Below are positions 37,082 to 46,302 of a stretch of 64,000 bases of DNA, in pieces. How positions within the stretch are numbered: position 1 is the first letter of the stretch; every line of letters starts with the position of its first letter. The notes under the pieces were generated by a model that was given only the letters and a program-made list of their open reading frames with translations, was not told the DNA's origin and did no database searches. Source of the DNA: Cupriavidus pauculus (lineage in GTDB: Bacteria > Pseudomonadota > Gammaproteobacteria > Burkholderiales > Burkholderiaceae); NCBI RefSeq assembly GCF_008801835.1, contig NZ_VZOW01000006.1, positions 124,001-188,000 of the forward strand, written 5' to 3'. The translations under genes were made by a program, and so were the position numbers.

Positions 37082-39466
37082 ATGAACGCACCCGACAAAC
37101 AGGCGCTGATCGGCGCATCCGTGCGCCGCAAGGAAGACTATCGCTTCCTCACCGGCAACGGCCAGTACACCGACGACGTCACGCTGCCGCACCAGAGCTA
37201 CGCGTATTTCGTGCGCTCGCCGCACGCTCACGCGCGCATTCGTTCGATCGATACCAAAGAAGCGCTCGCCTCGCCCGGCGTGATCGCCGTGCTGACTGGC
37301 GAGGACATGGCCGCCGACAAGGTGGGCGGCCTGCCCTGCGGCTGGCTGATCCACAGCATCGACGGCTCGCCGATGAAGGAGCCGCCGCACCCCGCGCTGG
37401 CGCACGGCAAGGCGCGCCACGTGGGCGACCAGGTGGCGCTGGTGATCGCCGAATCGGTGCAGCAGGCACGCGACGCCGCGGAAAAGATCGACGTCGACTA
37501 CGAGGAACTGCCCGCCGTGGTGAACCCCGCCGAGGCCGCCGCGGCTTCGACGCTGGTGCACGACGATGTGCCCGCCAACACCTGCTATACCTGGGGTCAC
37601 GGCGACAAGGCCGCCACCGACGCGGCGTTCGCCAAGGCCGCGCATGTGACCACGCTGGAGATCGTCAACAACCGGCTGATCCCGAATGCGATCGAGCCGC
37701 GCGCGGTCAACGCCAGCTACACGCGCCAGGACGACGCCTACACCGTGTACGTGTCGAACCAGAACCCGCATGTAGAACGCCTGCTGATGGGCGCGTTCGT
37801 GCTCGGGCTGCCCGAATCGCGGCTGCGCATCATCGCGCCCGACGTCGGCGGCGGCTTCGGCTCGAAGATCTTTCTCTACCCTGAAGACGTCGCGCTGACC
37901 TGGGCGTCAAAGAAGGTCGGCCGCCCGGTCAAGTGGACGGCCGAGCGGTCCGAGTCGTTCCTGACCGACGCCCACGGGCGCGATCACGTGACCCGTGCCG
38001 AACTGGCGCTCGATGCGGACGGCAAGTTCCTGGCGATGCGCGTGCATACGGTCGCCAACATGGGCGCGTACCTGTCCACCTTCGCCAGCAGCGTGCCGAC
38101 CATCCTCTACGCCACGCTGCTCGCGGGCCAGTACGCCACACCCGCGATCTACGCGGAAGTGCAGGCCGTGTTCACCAATACGGCACCGGTCGACGCATAT
38201 CGCGGCGCGGGCCGGCCCGAGGCCACCTATGTGGTCGAACGGCTGGTCGAGGCCGCCGCGCGCGAAACCAACACCGACCCGGCCGCGCTGCGCCGCAAGA
38301 ACTTCATCCGCACCTTCCCGTACGCCACGCCGGTCGGCCTGACCTACGACACTGGCGACTACGAGCCCTGCCTGGCGCGCGCCGAGGAACTGGCCGACGT
38401 GGCCGGCTTTCCCGCCCGGCGCGACGCCGCCCGCCAGCGCGGCAAGCTGCGCGGCCTGGGCTATTCCTGCTACATCGAAGCCTGCGGCCTGGCGCCTTCC
38501 AATATTGCCGGCGCGCTCGGCGCGCGCGCGGGGCTGTTCGAAGTGGGCGAAATCCGCGTGCATCCGACCGGAACGGTGACGGTGTTCACGGGATCGCACA
38601 GCCACGGCCAGGGCCACGAGACCACCTTCGCGCAGATCGTGGCAGACCGCCTCGGCATTGCGCTGGATGCGGTGGAGGTCGTGCACGGCGATACGGGACG
38701 CGTGCCGTTCGGCATGGGCACATACGGATCGCGCTCGCTGGCGGTGGGCGGATCGGCCATCATGAAGGCGCTCGACAAGATCGAGACCAAGGCCAAGAAG
38801 ATTGCGGCGCATTTGCTGGAAGCGTCCGACACCGACATCGAATTCAGCGATGGTGTGTTCCGCGTGGCCGGCACCGACCGCACCAAGACCTTTGGCGAAG
38901 TGGCGCTGACCGCCTACGTGCCGCACAACTACCCGCTCGACAAGCTCGAACCGGGCCTGAACGAAAACGCCTTCTACGATCCGACCAACTTCACCTATCC
39001 GTCCGGCGCCTACATCTGCGAAGTCGAAGTCGATCCCGACACCGGCGAATCGCAGGTGGTCAAGTTCGTGGCGGTCGACGATTTCGGCAACATCATCAAT
39101 CCGATGATCGTGGAAGGACAGGTGCACGGCGGCATCGGCCAGGGCCTCGGACAGGCGATGCTCGAACAATGCATCTACGATCCCGACAGCGGCCAGTTGC
39201 TGACCGGCTCGTACATGGACTACGCGATGCCGCGCGCGGGCGACCTGCCCGACTTCACGGTGGAAACCTCTCAAGGCACGCCATGCACGCACAATCCGCT
39301 GGGCGTAAAGGGCTGCGGCGAAGCAGGCGCCATCGGGTCGCCGCCCGCGTTCATCAACGCGCTGGTGGACGCGCTGTCGCCGCTTGGCGTGCATGACATA
39401 CAGATGCCCGCCACGCCCCACCGCGTGTGGCAGGCCATCCAGGCCGCGCAATCCAGTGCGTCGTAA
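37082..39466 (+). CDS. Molybdenum hydroxylase large subunit, form II (CoxL-like)
   Basis: A 794-residue molybdopterin-binding catalytic subunit of the xanthine dehydrogenase family. The active-site loop AYRGAGR lies at residues 372-378, in place of the AYxCSFR of true CO dehydrogenases. The general-base Glu is Glu747 in [20 protein letters not shown] and [19 protein letters not shown] are further cofactor contacts. GGGAGG precedes the ATG. It should hydroxylate an aldehyde, purine-like or other aromatic compound; no substrate can be named. The MocA-like gene downstream implies the cytosine dinucleotide form of the cofactor. Confidence 0.95.
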   Translation: MNAPDKQALIGASVRRKEDYRFLTGNGQYTDDVTLPHQSYAYFVRSPHAHARIRSIDTKEALASPGVIAVLTGEDMAADKVGGLPCGWLIHSIDGSPMKEPPHPALAHGKARHVGDQVALVIAESVQQARDAAEKIDVDYEELPAVVNPAEAAAASTLVHDDVPANTCYTWGHGDKAATDAAFAKAAHVTTLEIVNNRLIPNAIEPRAVNASYTRQDDAYTVYVSNQNPHVERLLMGAFVLGLPESRLRIIAPDVGGGFGSKIFLYPEDVALTWASKKVGRPVKWTAERSESFLTDAHGRDHVTRAELALDADGKFLAMRVHTVANMGAYLSTFASSVPTILYATLLAGQYATPAIYAEVQAVFTNTAPVDAYRGAGRPEATYVVERLVEAAARETNTDPAALRRKNFIRTFPYATPVGLTYDTGDYEPCLARAEELADVAGFPARRDAARQRGKLRGLGYSCYIEACGLAPSNIAGALGARAGLFEVGEIRVHPTGTVTVFTGSHSHGQGHETTFAQIVADRLGIALDAVEVVHGDTGRVPFGMGTYGSRSLAVGGSAIMKALDKIETKAKKIAAHLLEASDTDIEFSDGVFRVAGTDRTKTFGEVALTAYVPHNYPLDKLEPGLNENAFYDPTNFTYPSGAYICEVEVDPDTGESQVVKFVAVDDFGNIINPMIVEGQVHGGIGQGLGQAMLEQCIYDPDSGQLLTGSYMDYAMPRAGDLPDFTVETSQGTPCTHNPLGVKGCGEAGAIGSPPAFINALVDALSPLGVHDIQMPATPHRVWQAIQAAQSSAS

Positions 39467-39480
39467 CCGGGGAGATCGAC

Positions 39481-40281
39481 ATGTACGCATTTCAGTTTGA
39501 ACGGCCCGCCGATGCCAAGTCCGCCGTGGCCCGCCTCAAGGCCGATGGCGATGCGAAATTCCTGGCTGGCGGCCAGAGCCTGCTCGCGGCGATGAAGCTG
39601 CGGCTGGCAGCTCCGTCGATGCTGGTCGATGTGGCGCGCATTCCCGGCATGGCCGACATCCGCGTGGAAGGCGACGCACTGGTGATCGGCGGCGCCGCAC
39701 GCCATGCCGACGTCGCGGCCAATGCCGAGGTCCGCCGGCGCATTCCGTCGCTGGCGGTGCTGGCCAACGGCATCGGCGACCGCCAGGTGCGGGCGATGGG
39801 CACGATCGGCGGATCGCTGGCCAACGATGATCCGGCCGCCGACTATCCCGCCGCGGTGCTGGCGCTGAACGCCACGGTGGTCACCGACCGTCGCGAGATC
39901 GCCGCCGATGACTTCTTCAAGGGCCTCTACGAAACCGCGCTGGCACCCGACGAACTGATCACGGCGGTGCGCTTTCCATCGCCCGATCAGGCCGCCTACA
40001 TCAAGTTCCGCAATCCGGCGTCGCGCTTCGCGCTGGTTGGTGTGATGGTGGCGCGCACTGGGGGTGCGGTGCGCGTGGCCGTCACCGGCGCGGCCGACAG
40101 CGTATTTCGCTCGACTGCACTGGAACAGGCGCTCGCGGCCAGTTTCACGCCGGCGGCGGCGCGCGCAGTGAAGATCGATCCTGCCGGGCTCAATGCGGAT
40201 CTGCATGCGTCCGCGGCGTATCGCGCGCATCTGATTCCGGTGCTGGCGTCGCGCGCGGTGGAGCAGGCATCGAAGGGGTAG
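39481..40281 (+). CDS. Molybdenum hydroxylase medium subunit, FAD-binding (CoxM-like)
   Basis: A 266-residue flavoprotein that passes electrons from the Fe-S subunit to the acceptor. The FAD pyrophosphate loop reads LAGGQSLLAAMKLR (near 33-46) and the second site is GTIGGSLANDDPAAD (near 105-120). Ribosome site GGGGAG lies 8 bp before the ATG at 39481, and the gap to the large subunit is 14 bp. The protein is about 20 residues shorter than typical CoxM. A long perfect hairpin follows the stop, before the MoxR ATPase gene. Confidence 0.95.
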   Translation: MYAFQFERPADAKSAVARLKADGDAKFLAGGQSLLAAMKLRLAAPSMLVDVARIPGMADIRVEGDALVIGGAARHADVAANAEVRRRIPSLAVLANGIGDRQVRAMGTIGGSLANDDPAADYPAAVLALNATVVTDRREIAADDFFKGLYETALAPDELITAVRFPSPDQAAYIKFRNPASRFALVGVMVARTGGAVRVAVTGAADSVFRSTALEQALAASFTPAAARAVKIDPAGLNADLHASAAYRAHLIPVLASRAVEQASKG

Positions 40282-40299
40282 CCAGCCGCGCCGCGCCCT

Positions 40300-40336
40300 G
40301 CGCCCTTTTTCCAGGCGCCGTTCGGAAAAAGGGCGC
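40300..40336 (+). other. Perfect 13-bp-stem hairpin between catalytic and maturation genes
   Basis: Arms GCGCCCTTTTTCC (40300-40312) and GGAAAAAGGGCGC (40324-40336) pair without mismatch around an 11-nt loop, in the 94-bp gap between the FAD subunit and MoxR ATPase genes. No T-run follows it, so it is not a plain terminator. It may stabilise the upstream mRNA, act as a processing site or weaken read-through into the maturation genes. Confidence 0.75.
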
Positions 40337-40375
40337 GGGCGCGCTTCACAGCCGTCATCGCGAACCTCGGACTCA

Positions 40376-41272
40376 ATGCTTCCCACCTCGATCGACCATA
40401 CCCTCGCGCTGCTGGCCCGGCAGCAGTATTTCGCGGATCGCGAGACCGCCACGGTGCTGTATCTCGCGTTGCGCATGCAGCGCCCGCTGTTCCTGGAAGG
40501 CGAACCCGGCGTCGGCAAGACCGCGCTGGCCCACGCGATGTCCGGCATGCTTGGCACGCGCCTGCTGCGGCTGCAATGCTACGAAGGGCTCGATGCCGCC
40601 AGCGCGCTGTACGAATGGGACTATCCGCGCCAGATCATGGCGCTGCGGCTCGCTGAAGCACGCGGCGAGCGGCCCGAACAGCAGTCGCTCTATCACGACG
40701 ACTTTCTGCTCAAACGGCCGTTGCTCGAAGCGCTGCTGCCCGACCCGGCCGCGCCGGGCACGCCGCGCGTGCTGTTGATCGACGAGATCGACCGCGCCGA
40801 CGAACCGTTCGAGGCCTTCCTGCTCGAAGTGCTGTCCGAATACCAGGTGTCGATTCCCGAAGTCGGCGTGGTGCGCGCGGAACGGCCGCCACTGATCGTG
40901 ATCACGTCGAACCGCACGCGCGAGGTGCATGACGCGCTCAAGCGCCGTTGCCTCTATCAATGGATGGGCTATCCGGAGCGCGATCGCGAGCTGCAGATCG
41001 TGGCCGCGCGCGCGCCCGAAGCGGCGGCTGCGCTGCAGCGCCAGGCGGTCGATTTCATCCATCGGCTGCGCGGCATCGACCTGTTCAAGGCGCCCGGTAT
41101 CGCCGAAGCGATCGACTGGTGCCGCGCGTTGTCGGCGCTGGGCGTGACCGAACTCGATCCGCAATCGGTGCGCGACACGCTCGGCGTGCTGCTAAAGTAC
41201 CAGGACGACCTGGCGCGCGCAGATGGACCCACGATCGCCGAACTGCTTGCCGCCGCGCCGGCTTCTGCCTGA
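40376..41272 (+). CDS. coxD: MoxR-type AAA+ ATPase (CoxD-like)
   Basis: A 298-residue AAA+ chaperone. Walker A is GEPGVGKT (near 43-50), Walker B VLLIDEIDRADEPF, and the sensor region ITSNRTREVHDALKRRC. CoxD in Oligotropha inserts sulfur and copper into the CO dehydrogenase active site together with CoxE; the copper step may not apply to a form II enzyme. It is preceded by the hairpin and followed after 1 bp by the vWA gene, with which it should form a working pair. Confidence 0.95.
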   Translation: MLPTSIDHTLALLARQQYFADRETATVLYLALRMQRPLFLEGEPGVGKTALAHAMSGMLGTRLLRLQCYEGLDAASALYEWDYPRQIMALRLAEARGERPEQQSLYHDDFLLKRPLLEALLPDPAAPGTPRVLLIDEIDRADEPFEAFLLEVLSEYQVSIPEVGVVRAERPPLIVITSNRTREVHDALKRRCLYQWMGYPERDRELQIVAARAPEAAAALQRQAVDFIHRLRGIDLFKAPGIAEAIDWCRALSALGVTELDPQSVRDTLGVLLKYQDDLARADGPTIAELLAAAPASA

Positions 41273-41273
41273 T

Positions 41274-42533
41274 ATGGCGCACGCCGCACCGATCGTCCGC
41301 CAGGCCGCGCCTCACGCGCTGCCGATGCTGGCGCGCAATGTCACGCATTTCATGCGGCTGCTGCGCGGTGCGGGCTTCGGCCTGTCGCCCGCGCATGCCG
41401 TGGATGCGCTCGATGCGCTGCGGCATGTCGACATCGGCACGCGCGCCGAAGTACGCGCCGCGCTGGCCGCGCTGGTGCTGTCCGGGCCCGAGCAACGGCC
41501 GTTGTTCGACGCGGCCTTCGACCTGTTCTGGCGCGATCCCGACTGGGAAGGCAAGCTGCGCGCGATGCTGCTGCCGCGCGTGGATGCGGGCGCGCCGCCG
41601 CCCAAACGCAGCAATCGCCTGGCCGACGCGCTGGCCGCACGGCAGCCGTCGACGCCGAGACCGGCCCAGCCGCCGCGCGAGGAACACTTCACCGCGCCGC
41701 TGACCTTTTCCGGCCAGGAACGCCTGGCCAGCCGCGATTTCGAAACGCTGGACGCCGAAGAATGGCGCGCGCTGCAGCACTTGGTGCGCACACGCCGCGC
41801 GCATCTGGCGCTGCAGCGCACCCGGCGCCTGCGCGCGGCCGCCAGCGGCACGCACGCCGACCTGCGCGCGAGCGCACGACTGGCGGTGCGTCAACACGGC
41901 GAATGGCTGCGCTGGAAATTCCGCAAGCATGCCGAACGCAAGCCGCCGGTCGTGCTGCTGCTCGATATTTCCGGATCGATGAGCCAATACTCGCGCGCGG
42001 TGCTGTACTTCTGCCATGCGCTGATGCAATCGCGCGAACGCATGCATGTGTTCCTGTTCGGCACCCGGCTCACCAACGTGACGCGCGCATTGCGCGAACG
42101 CGATCCCGACGAGGCCGTGACGCTGATCACCGAACAGGTACGCGATTGGGCCGGCGGCACCCGCATCGGCGCCGCACTCGCCGCGTTCAACCGCCAGTGG
42201 GCGCGCCGCACGCTGTCGGGCCGCGCCACGGTGCTGCTGGTCAGCGATGGCATCGATCTCGAACATATCGAATTGCTCGATCAGGAAATGGCGCGGCTGC
42301 GCCGCTTTGCGCACCGCATCGTGTGGCTCAATCCGCTGCTGCGCTATGCGGGGTTTTCGCCACAGGCGCGCGGCATGCAGGCCATCCTGCCGCATGTCGA
42401 TGCGCTGCGGCCGGCGCACAACCTTGAAAGTCTTTTCGCGCTGGAATCGCTGCTCGCAGACCCCGGCATCCGGCGCGCTGTTCCACCCGTGAGACAAACC
42501 AGCCTCGGCAAAGGAATCCCGCCATGGAAATGA
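41274..42533 (+). CDS. coxE: von Willebrand factor A domain protein (CoxE-like)
   Basis: A 419-residue maturation partner of the MoxR ATPase. The vWA metal-ion site DISGSMS lies at residues 231-237, with FGTRLTNVT and SDGIDLEHIE as the other loops. The N-terminal half is helical and rich in Arg/Ala, typical of CoxE. The ATG at 41274 sits 1 bp after the ATPase stop. Its end overlaps the CoxG start by 10 bp. MoxR-vWA pairs remodel target enzymes, here likely the hydroxylase large subunit. Confidence 0.94.
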   Translation: MAHAAPIVRQAAPHALPMLARNVTHFMRLLRGAGFGLSPAHAVDALDALRHVDIGTRAEVRAALAALVLSGPEQRPLFDAAFDLFWRDPDWEGKLRAMLLPRVDAGAPPPKRSNRLADALAARQPSTPRPAQPPREEHFTAPLTFSGQERLASRDFETLDAEEWRALQHLVRTRRAHLALQRTRRLRAAASGTHADLRASARLAVRQHGEWLRWKFRKHAERKPPVVLLLDISGSMSQYSRAVLYFCHALMQSRERMHVFLFGTRLTNVTRALRERDPDEAVTLITEQVRDWAGGTRIGAALAAFNRQWARRTLSGRATVLLVSDGIDLEHIELLDQEMARLRRFAHRIVWLNPLLRYAGFSPQARGMQAILPHVDALRPAHNLESLFALESLLADPGIRRAVPPVRQTSLGKGIPPWK

Positions 42534-43117
42534 CCCAGACCCAACGCCTGCCGGTGCCGCAACAGGTGGCATGGGAAGCGCTGAACGACCCGGCGCTGCT
42601 CAAGCAATGTATCCCCGGATGTGAGAGCATCGAGCCCGATGGCGAAAACGCCTATCAACTGGTGCTGACCGCGGCGGTCGGGCCGGTCAAGGCGCGCTTC
42701 AAGGGACGCATGGCGTTGCAGGACATCCACGCGCCCGACAGCTACACCATCCAGTTCGACGGACAGGGCGGCGCGGCCGGATTCGGCAAGGGCTCTGCGA
42801 ACGTGACGCTGGCGCCCGAAGGCGACGAGACGCTGCTGACCTACGTCGTGCAGGCGCAGGTGGGCGGCAAGATCGCCCAGATCGGCTCGCGCCTGGTGGA
42901 TGCCGCTGCGCGCAAGATGGCCGACGCGTTCTTTGCGCGCTTCACCGAAGCGGTGGGCGGCAACGATAGTGGCAACGACGGCGACAGCGAAGCGCCGCAC
43001 AGTGACAACAACGATACCCAGAGCAACGGGGCCGCCGGCGACAGTGACGCGGACGGCGAAGAGAATCAGGAAAAAAAGCGGAAACGATCATGGACAGCGT
43101 GGATCTCGAAGTCCTGA
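42524..43117 (+). CDS. coxG: CoxG-like SRPBCC protein with acidic linker and basic tail
   Basis: A 197-residue protein with a START/SRPBCC domain in its first 140 residues (LPVPQQVAWEALNDPALLKQ; CIPGCESIEPDGENAYQL). Then comes an unusual 40-residue Asp/Asn/Ser-rich linker and a tail reading EKKRKRSWTAWISKS. CoxG in other bacteria recruits the hydroxylase to the membrane and, in mycobacteria, delivers quinone. Here no hydrophobic anchor is seen; the basic and Trp-rich tail could bind the membrane surface instead. It overlaps CoxE by 10 bp and the XdhC-like gene by 28 bp. Confidence 0.9.
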   Translation: MEMTQTQRLPVPQQVAWEALNDPALLKQCIPGCESIEPDGENAYQLVLTAAVGPVKARFKGRMALQDIHAPDSYTIQFDGQGGAAGFGKGSANVTLAPEGDETLLTYVVQAQVGGKIAQIGSRLVDAAARKMADAFFARFTEAVGGNDSGNDGDSEAPHSDNNDTQSNGAAGDSDADGEENQEKKRKRSWTAWISKS

Positions 43118-44157
43118 AGAGCAGCGTCAAGTGGCAGCAAGAAGGACATGGCGTATTGCTGGTAACGGTGGTTAGAACGTGGGGCTCGTCGCCACGTCCG
43201 GAAGGCGCCATGCTGGCGGTGCGTGACGACGGCCTGGTGGTCGGCTCGGTATCGGGCGGCTGCATCGAGGACGACATCATCTATCGCGTGCATCGCGAAG
43301 GCATCCGGGCCACACGCCCGGAAGCGATGAAATACGGCATCAGCGCCGAGGAAGCGCACCGCTTCGGCCTGCCCTGCGGCGGCACGATCGAACTCGTGGC
43401 CGAGCCGCTGGCGGCGCACAGCGGCATTGCCGAATTGCTCGCAGCCGTGGAAGGCGGCCGGCTGGTCGCGCGCTCGCTCGACATGGCCAGCGGGCGCGCC
43501 ACGCTCGCGCATGCCGAAGCGGCCGATGGCCTGTCGTTCGACGGCAAGACGCTGCTGACGATTCACGGCCCCCGCTATCGCATGCTTGTGATCGGCGCGG
43601 GCCAGTTGTCGAAGTATCTGTGCCAGATCGCGGTGGGGCTGGGATTCCAGGTCACCGTGTGCGACCCGCGCGAGGAATACACGGAAACCTGGGATATCCC
43701 CGGCGTGACCATGGTGCGCACGATGCCCGACGACACCGTGATGGAAATGAAGCTCGACGAACGCTGCGCGGTCATCGCCCTCACGCACGATCCCAAGCTC
43801 GACGATCTGGCGCTGATGGAAGCGCTGCGCACGCCCGCGTTCTATGTCGGCGCGCTGGGTTCGCGCCGCAACAACCAGGCGCGGCGCGAACGCCTCAAGG
43901 AATTCGATCTGACCGACCAGCAGCTGGCGCGCCTGCATGGTCCCGTCGGCATCTATATCGGTAGCCGCACGCCGCCCGAGATCGCCATCTCGGTGCTGGC
44001 CGAAGTGATCGCCGCGAAGAACCACGTATCGCTGCCGGACATCCTGCAGGTGGAAGGCGCCAAGGCCGCACGCGAGATCGCGGCGGGCGAGGCCGAATGC
44101 CCGATCCTGCCGCAGGCGTCGCCTACTTCGACAACCACTTCCGCGACGTCGTCATGA
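43090..44157 (+). CDS. XdhC/CoxF family molybdenum cofactor maturation protein
   Basis: A 355-residue XdhC-type chaperone that binds molybdenum cofactor and aids its sulfuration and insertion. The N-terminal XdhC/CoxI domain holds SVSGGCIEDDI, and the C-terminal Rossmann domain holds MLVIGAGQLSKYLCQIA, GALGSRRN and IGSRTPPEIAISVLAEVIA. The last 25 residues are rich in Ser/Thr. The start lies inside the 3' end of the CoxG gene. The stop overlaps the MocA-like start as ATGA, so cofactor chaperone and cytidylyltransferase should be made together. Confidence 0.94.
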   Translation: MDSVDLEVLKSSVKWQQEGHGVLLVTVVRTWGSSPRPEGAMLAVRDDGLVVGSVSGGCIEDDIIYRVHREGIRATRPEAMKYGISAEEAHRFGLPCGGTIELVAEPLAAHSGIAELLAAVEGGRLVARSLDMASGRATLAHAEAADGLSFDGKTLLTIHGPRYRMLVIGAGQLSKYLCQIAVGLGFQVTVCDPREEYTETWDIPGVTMVRTMPDDTVMEMKLDERCAVIALTHDPKLDDLALMEALRTPAFYVGALGSRRNNQARRERLKEFDLTDQQLARLHGPVGIYIGSRTPPEIAISVLAEVIAAKNHVSLPDILQVEGAKAAREIAAGEAECPILPQASPTSTTTSATSS

Positions 44158-44774
44158 GCAAACCCGCCCGCCCCGCGCTGACGCAGACCGACCTGCCGAC
44201 CGGCATCCTGCTGGCCGCCGGATTCGGCCGCCGCTTTGATCCGCAGGGCTTGCGCAACAAGCTCCTGGAGAAAATGCCGGACGGCCGCACGGTGGCCTGG
44301 CGCAGCGCGCGCACGCTGGCGGCCGGACTGCCGAACTCGATTGCGGTGGTGCGTCCCGGACAGCCGGAACTGGCGGAAGAATTGCGACGCGGCGGCTGCC
44401 AGGTCATCGAGTCCGCCGCAGCCGAGGCAGGCATGGGCGCGGCGCTGCGGGCCGGCGTGGCGGCCAGCGCCGATGCACGCGGCTGGGTGGTGGCGCTGGC
44501 TGACATGCCGTGGCTGTCGATGGAACTGGTGCGCGCAGTGGCGCTGACGATCGCCGCGCGCGACACCATTGCCGCGCCGTGGCGCAACGGACAGCGCGGC
44601 CATCCGGTCGGTTTCGGCGTGGCGTGGCGCGACGAACTGCTGCGGCTCGATGGCGACGAAGGCGCTCGCGCGCTGCTCAAAACGCAGCCGGTCACGCGCG
44701 TGCTGACCGAGGACGACGGCGCGTTCCGCGATATCGACACACCGGCGGATCTGACGCCCAGTCCACTGCGCTAG
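44154..44774 (+). CDS. MocA-like molybdenum cofactor cytidylyltransferase
   Basis: A 206-residue nucleotidyltransferase related to MobA/MocA. The P-loop-like LLAAGFGRRFDPQGLRNKLL (near 18-37) binds the nucleotide, ADMPWLS holds the metal-binding Asp, and RGHPVGFG with RDIDTPAD close the family pattern. MocA attaches CMP to molybdopterin, the cofactor form used by CoxL/XDH-type enzymes, so it supplies the operon's hydroxylase. An insertion of a few residues in the P-loop region differs from E. coli MocA. It is the last gene of the operon. Confidence 0.9.
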   Translation: MSKPARPALTQTDLPTGILLAAGFGRRFDPQGLRNKLLEKMPDGRTVAWRSARTLAAGLPNSIAVVRPGQPELAEELRRGGCQVIESAAAEAGMGAALRAGVAASADARGWVVALADMPWLSMELVRAVALTIAARDTIAAPWRNGQRGHPVGFGVAWRDELLRLDGDEGARALLKTQPVTRVLTEDDGAFRDIDTPADLTPSPLR

Positions 44775-44784
44775 GCAACAGCGA

Positions 44785-44805
44785 GCGCCTGCCGGAGCCA
44801 GGCGC
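44785..44805. terminator. Hairpin between convergent mocA-like and otsA genes
   Basis: Perfect 7-bp arms GCGCCTG and CAGGCGC around loop CCGGAGC, 10 bp after the stop of the hydroxylase operon. No T-run follows; likely a weak or Rho-aided end. Confidence 0.45.
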
Positions 44806-44877
44806 CGGCAACGCGCTCATCAAGCGACGCGACTGCACCTTGGCCCAAGGCGCCCTTAGCCTGCGTTCAGCGACCGG

Positions 44878-46272
44878 TCAACCCCCGTCCGTATCCATCA
44901 ACGCGCGCAGGTATTCGCTGCTCCACCAGTGCACATCCTGCTGGCGAATCCGTTCCAGCAATTTCTGATGACGCGCGCGGCGTTCCGACAGCGGCATGTG
45001 CAGCGCCTGCTGGATCGCCTGCGCCGTGGCGCGCGTGTCGTACGGATTGACCAGCAGCGCTTCCTTGAGCTGTTCGGCGGCGCCGGCGAAGCGCGACAGC
45101 ACCAGCACGCCCGGATCGTCGGGATCCTGCGCGGCGATATATTCCTTGGCCACCAGATTCATGCCATCGCGCAGCGGCGTCACCAGCGCCACGCTGCTGG
45201 CGCGGCAAAGCCCCGGCAGCCGGCGCCGGGAGGTCGAGCGGTGGATATACCGCACCGGCATCCAGTCCAGTTCGCCGTATTCGCTGTTGATCGCGCCCGT
45301 GATGCCTTCCATGTCGCGCCGCAGGTCAGCATACGCATCGACCGATTCGCGCGACGGTGCGGCGATCTGGATCAGCGTGGCGCTGGAGCGGTTCTCGGGA
45401 TACTCGGCCAGCAGGGTCTGGAACGCCTTGAGTCGCTGCGGCAGGCCCTTGGAATAATCGAGCCGGTCGATCCCCAGCAGCAGACGCCGCGTCGAGTACT
45501 GGCCGCGCATCATCTCGTAGGTTTCGGTCGCGTCCGATTCGCGGCCCAGCTCGATGAATTCGTCCACATCGATGCCGATCGGAAACGCCTGCGCGCGCAC
45601 GGTGCGATGAAAAGCGCGGAAGCGATATTCGCCCATCGGCTCGGCGCCCGCCTCGCCTTGCACATAGCGCGAGAAATGATCGAGATCGGCCTGGCTCTGG
45701 AAACCCAGCAGGTCGTACGCGAACAACGCGCGCATCAGCCATTCGTGCTGCGGAATGGCCGCCAGGATCAGCGGCGGCGGCAACGGTACGTGCAGGAAGA
45801 ATCCGATGCGCTGGCCGCAGCCGATGGCGCGTAGTTCCGAAGCCAGCGGGATCAGGTGGTAATCGTGGATCCAGATCACGTCGTCGGGCTTGAGCAGCGG
45901 CGCCAGCTTGCGCGCGAACAGCTGGTTCACGCGCCGGTAGGCGTTCAGGTTGCCGCCCGAATCGAAATCGGCCAGGTCGACGCGATAGTGGAGTACCGGC
46001 CAGAGCACGCCGTTGCTGTAGCCGAGGTAATACGAATCGTGATCCTCGCGGCTCAGGTCCACGGTGGCCAGCGTCACGTTGCCGGCCTGCGTCTGATGCA
46101 GTTCACCTTCGCCTGGCGTGCCGCCGTGCGCCGCGTCCACCACCTTTCCGCTCCAGCCGAACCACAGGCCGCCAGTCTTGTTGAGCGCCTCGGAGAGCGC
46201 CACTGCAAGCCCACCCGCCGCATGGTTGCGCGGATCCGCGACCCGGTTCGATACCGCTACTAGTCTGCCCAT
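44878..46272 (-). CDS. otsA: Trehalose-6-phosphate synthase
   Basis: A 464-residue GT20 glycosyltransferase that joins UDP-glucose and glucose 6-phosphate in the cytoplasm. VSNRVADPRNHAAGGLAVAL, IHDYHLIPLASELR, DRLDYSKGLPQRLKAF and LVTPLRDGMNLVAKEYIAA are the donor and acceptor loops of OtsA. The length is normal. It is the last gene of the otsB-GH15-otsA operon, 30 bp after the GH15 gene. Trehalose made here serves osmotic and desiccation protection. Confidence 0.97.
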   Translation of the reverse strand: MGRLVAVSNRVADPRNHAAGGLAVALSEALNKTGGLWFGWSGKVVDAAHGGTPGEGELHQTQAGNVTLATVDLSREDHDSYYLGYSNGVLWPVLHYRVDLADFDSGGNLNAYRRVNQLFARKLAPLLKPDDVIWIHDYHLIPLASELRAIGCGQRIGFFLHVPLPPPLILAAIPQHEWLMRALFAYDLLGFQSQADLDHFSRYVQGEAGAEPMGEYRFRAFHRTVRAQAFPIGIDVDEFIELGRESDATETYEMMRGQYSTRRLLLGIDRLDYSKGLPQRLKAFQTLLAEYPENRSSATLIQIAAPSRESVDAYADLRRDMEGITGAINSEYGELDWMPVRYIHRSTSRRRLPGLCRASSVALVTPLRDGMNLVAKEYIAAQDPDDPGVLVLSRFAGAAEQLKEALLVNPYDTRATAQAIQQALHMPLSERRARHQKLLERIRQQDVHWWSSEYLRALMDTDGG

Positions 46273-46302
46273 ATGTACGTTATGTGGTTGCCAATCCTTT
46301 CT

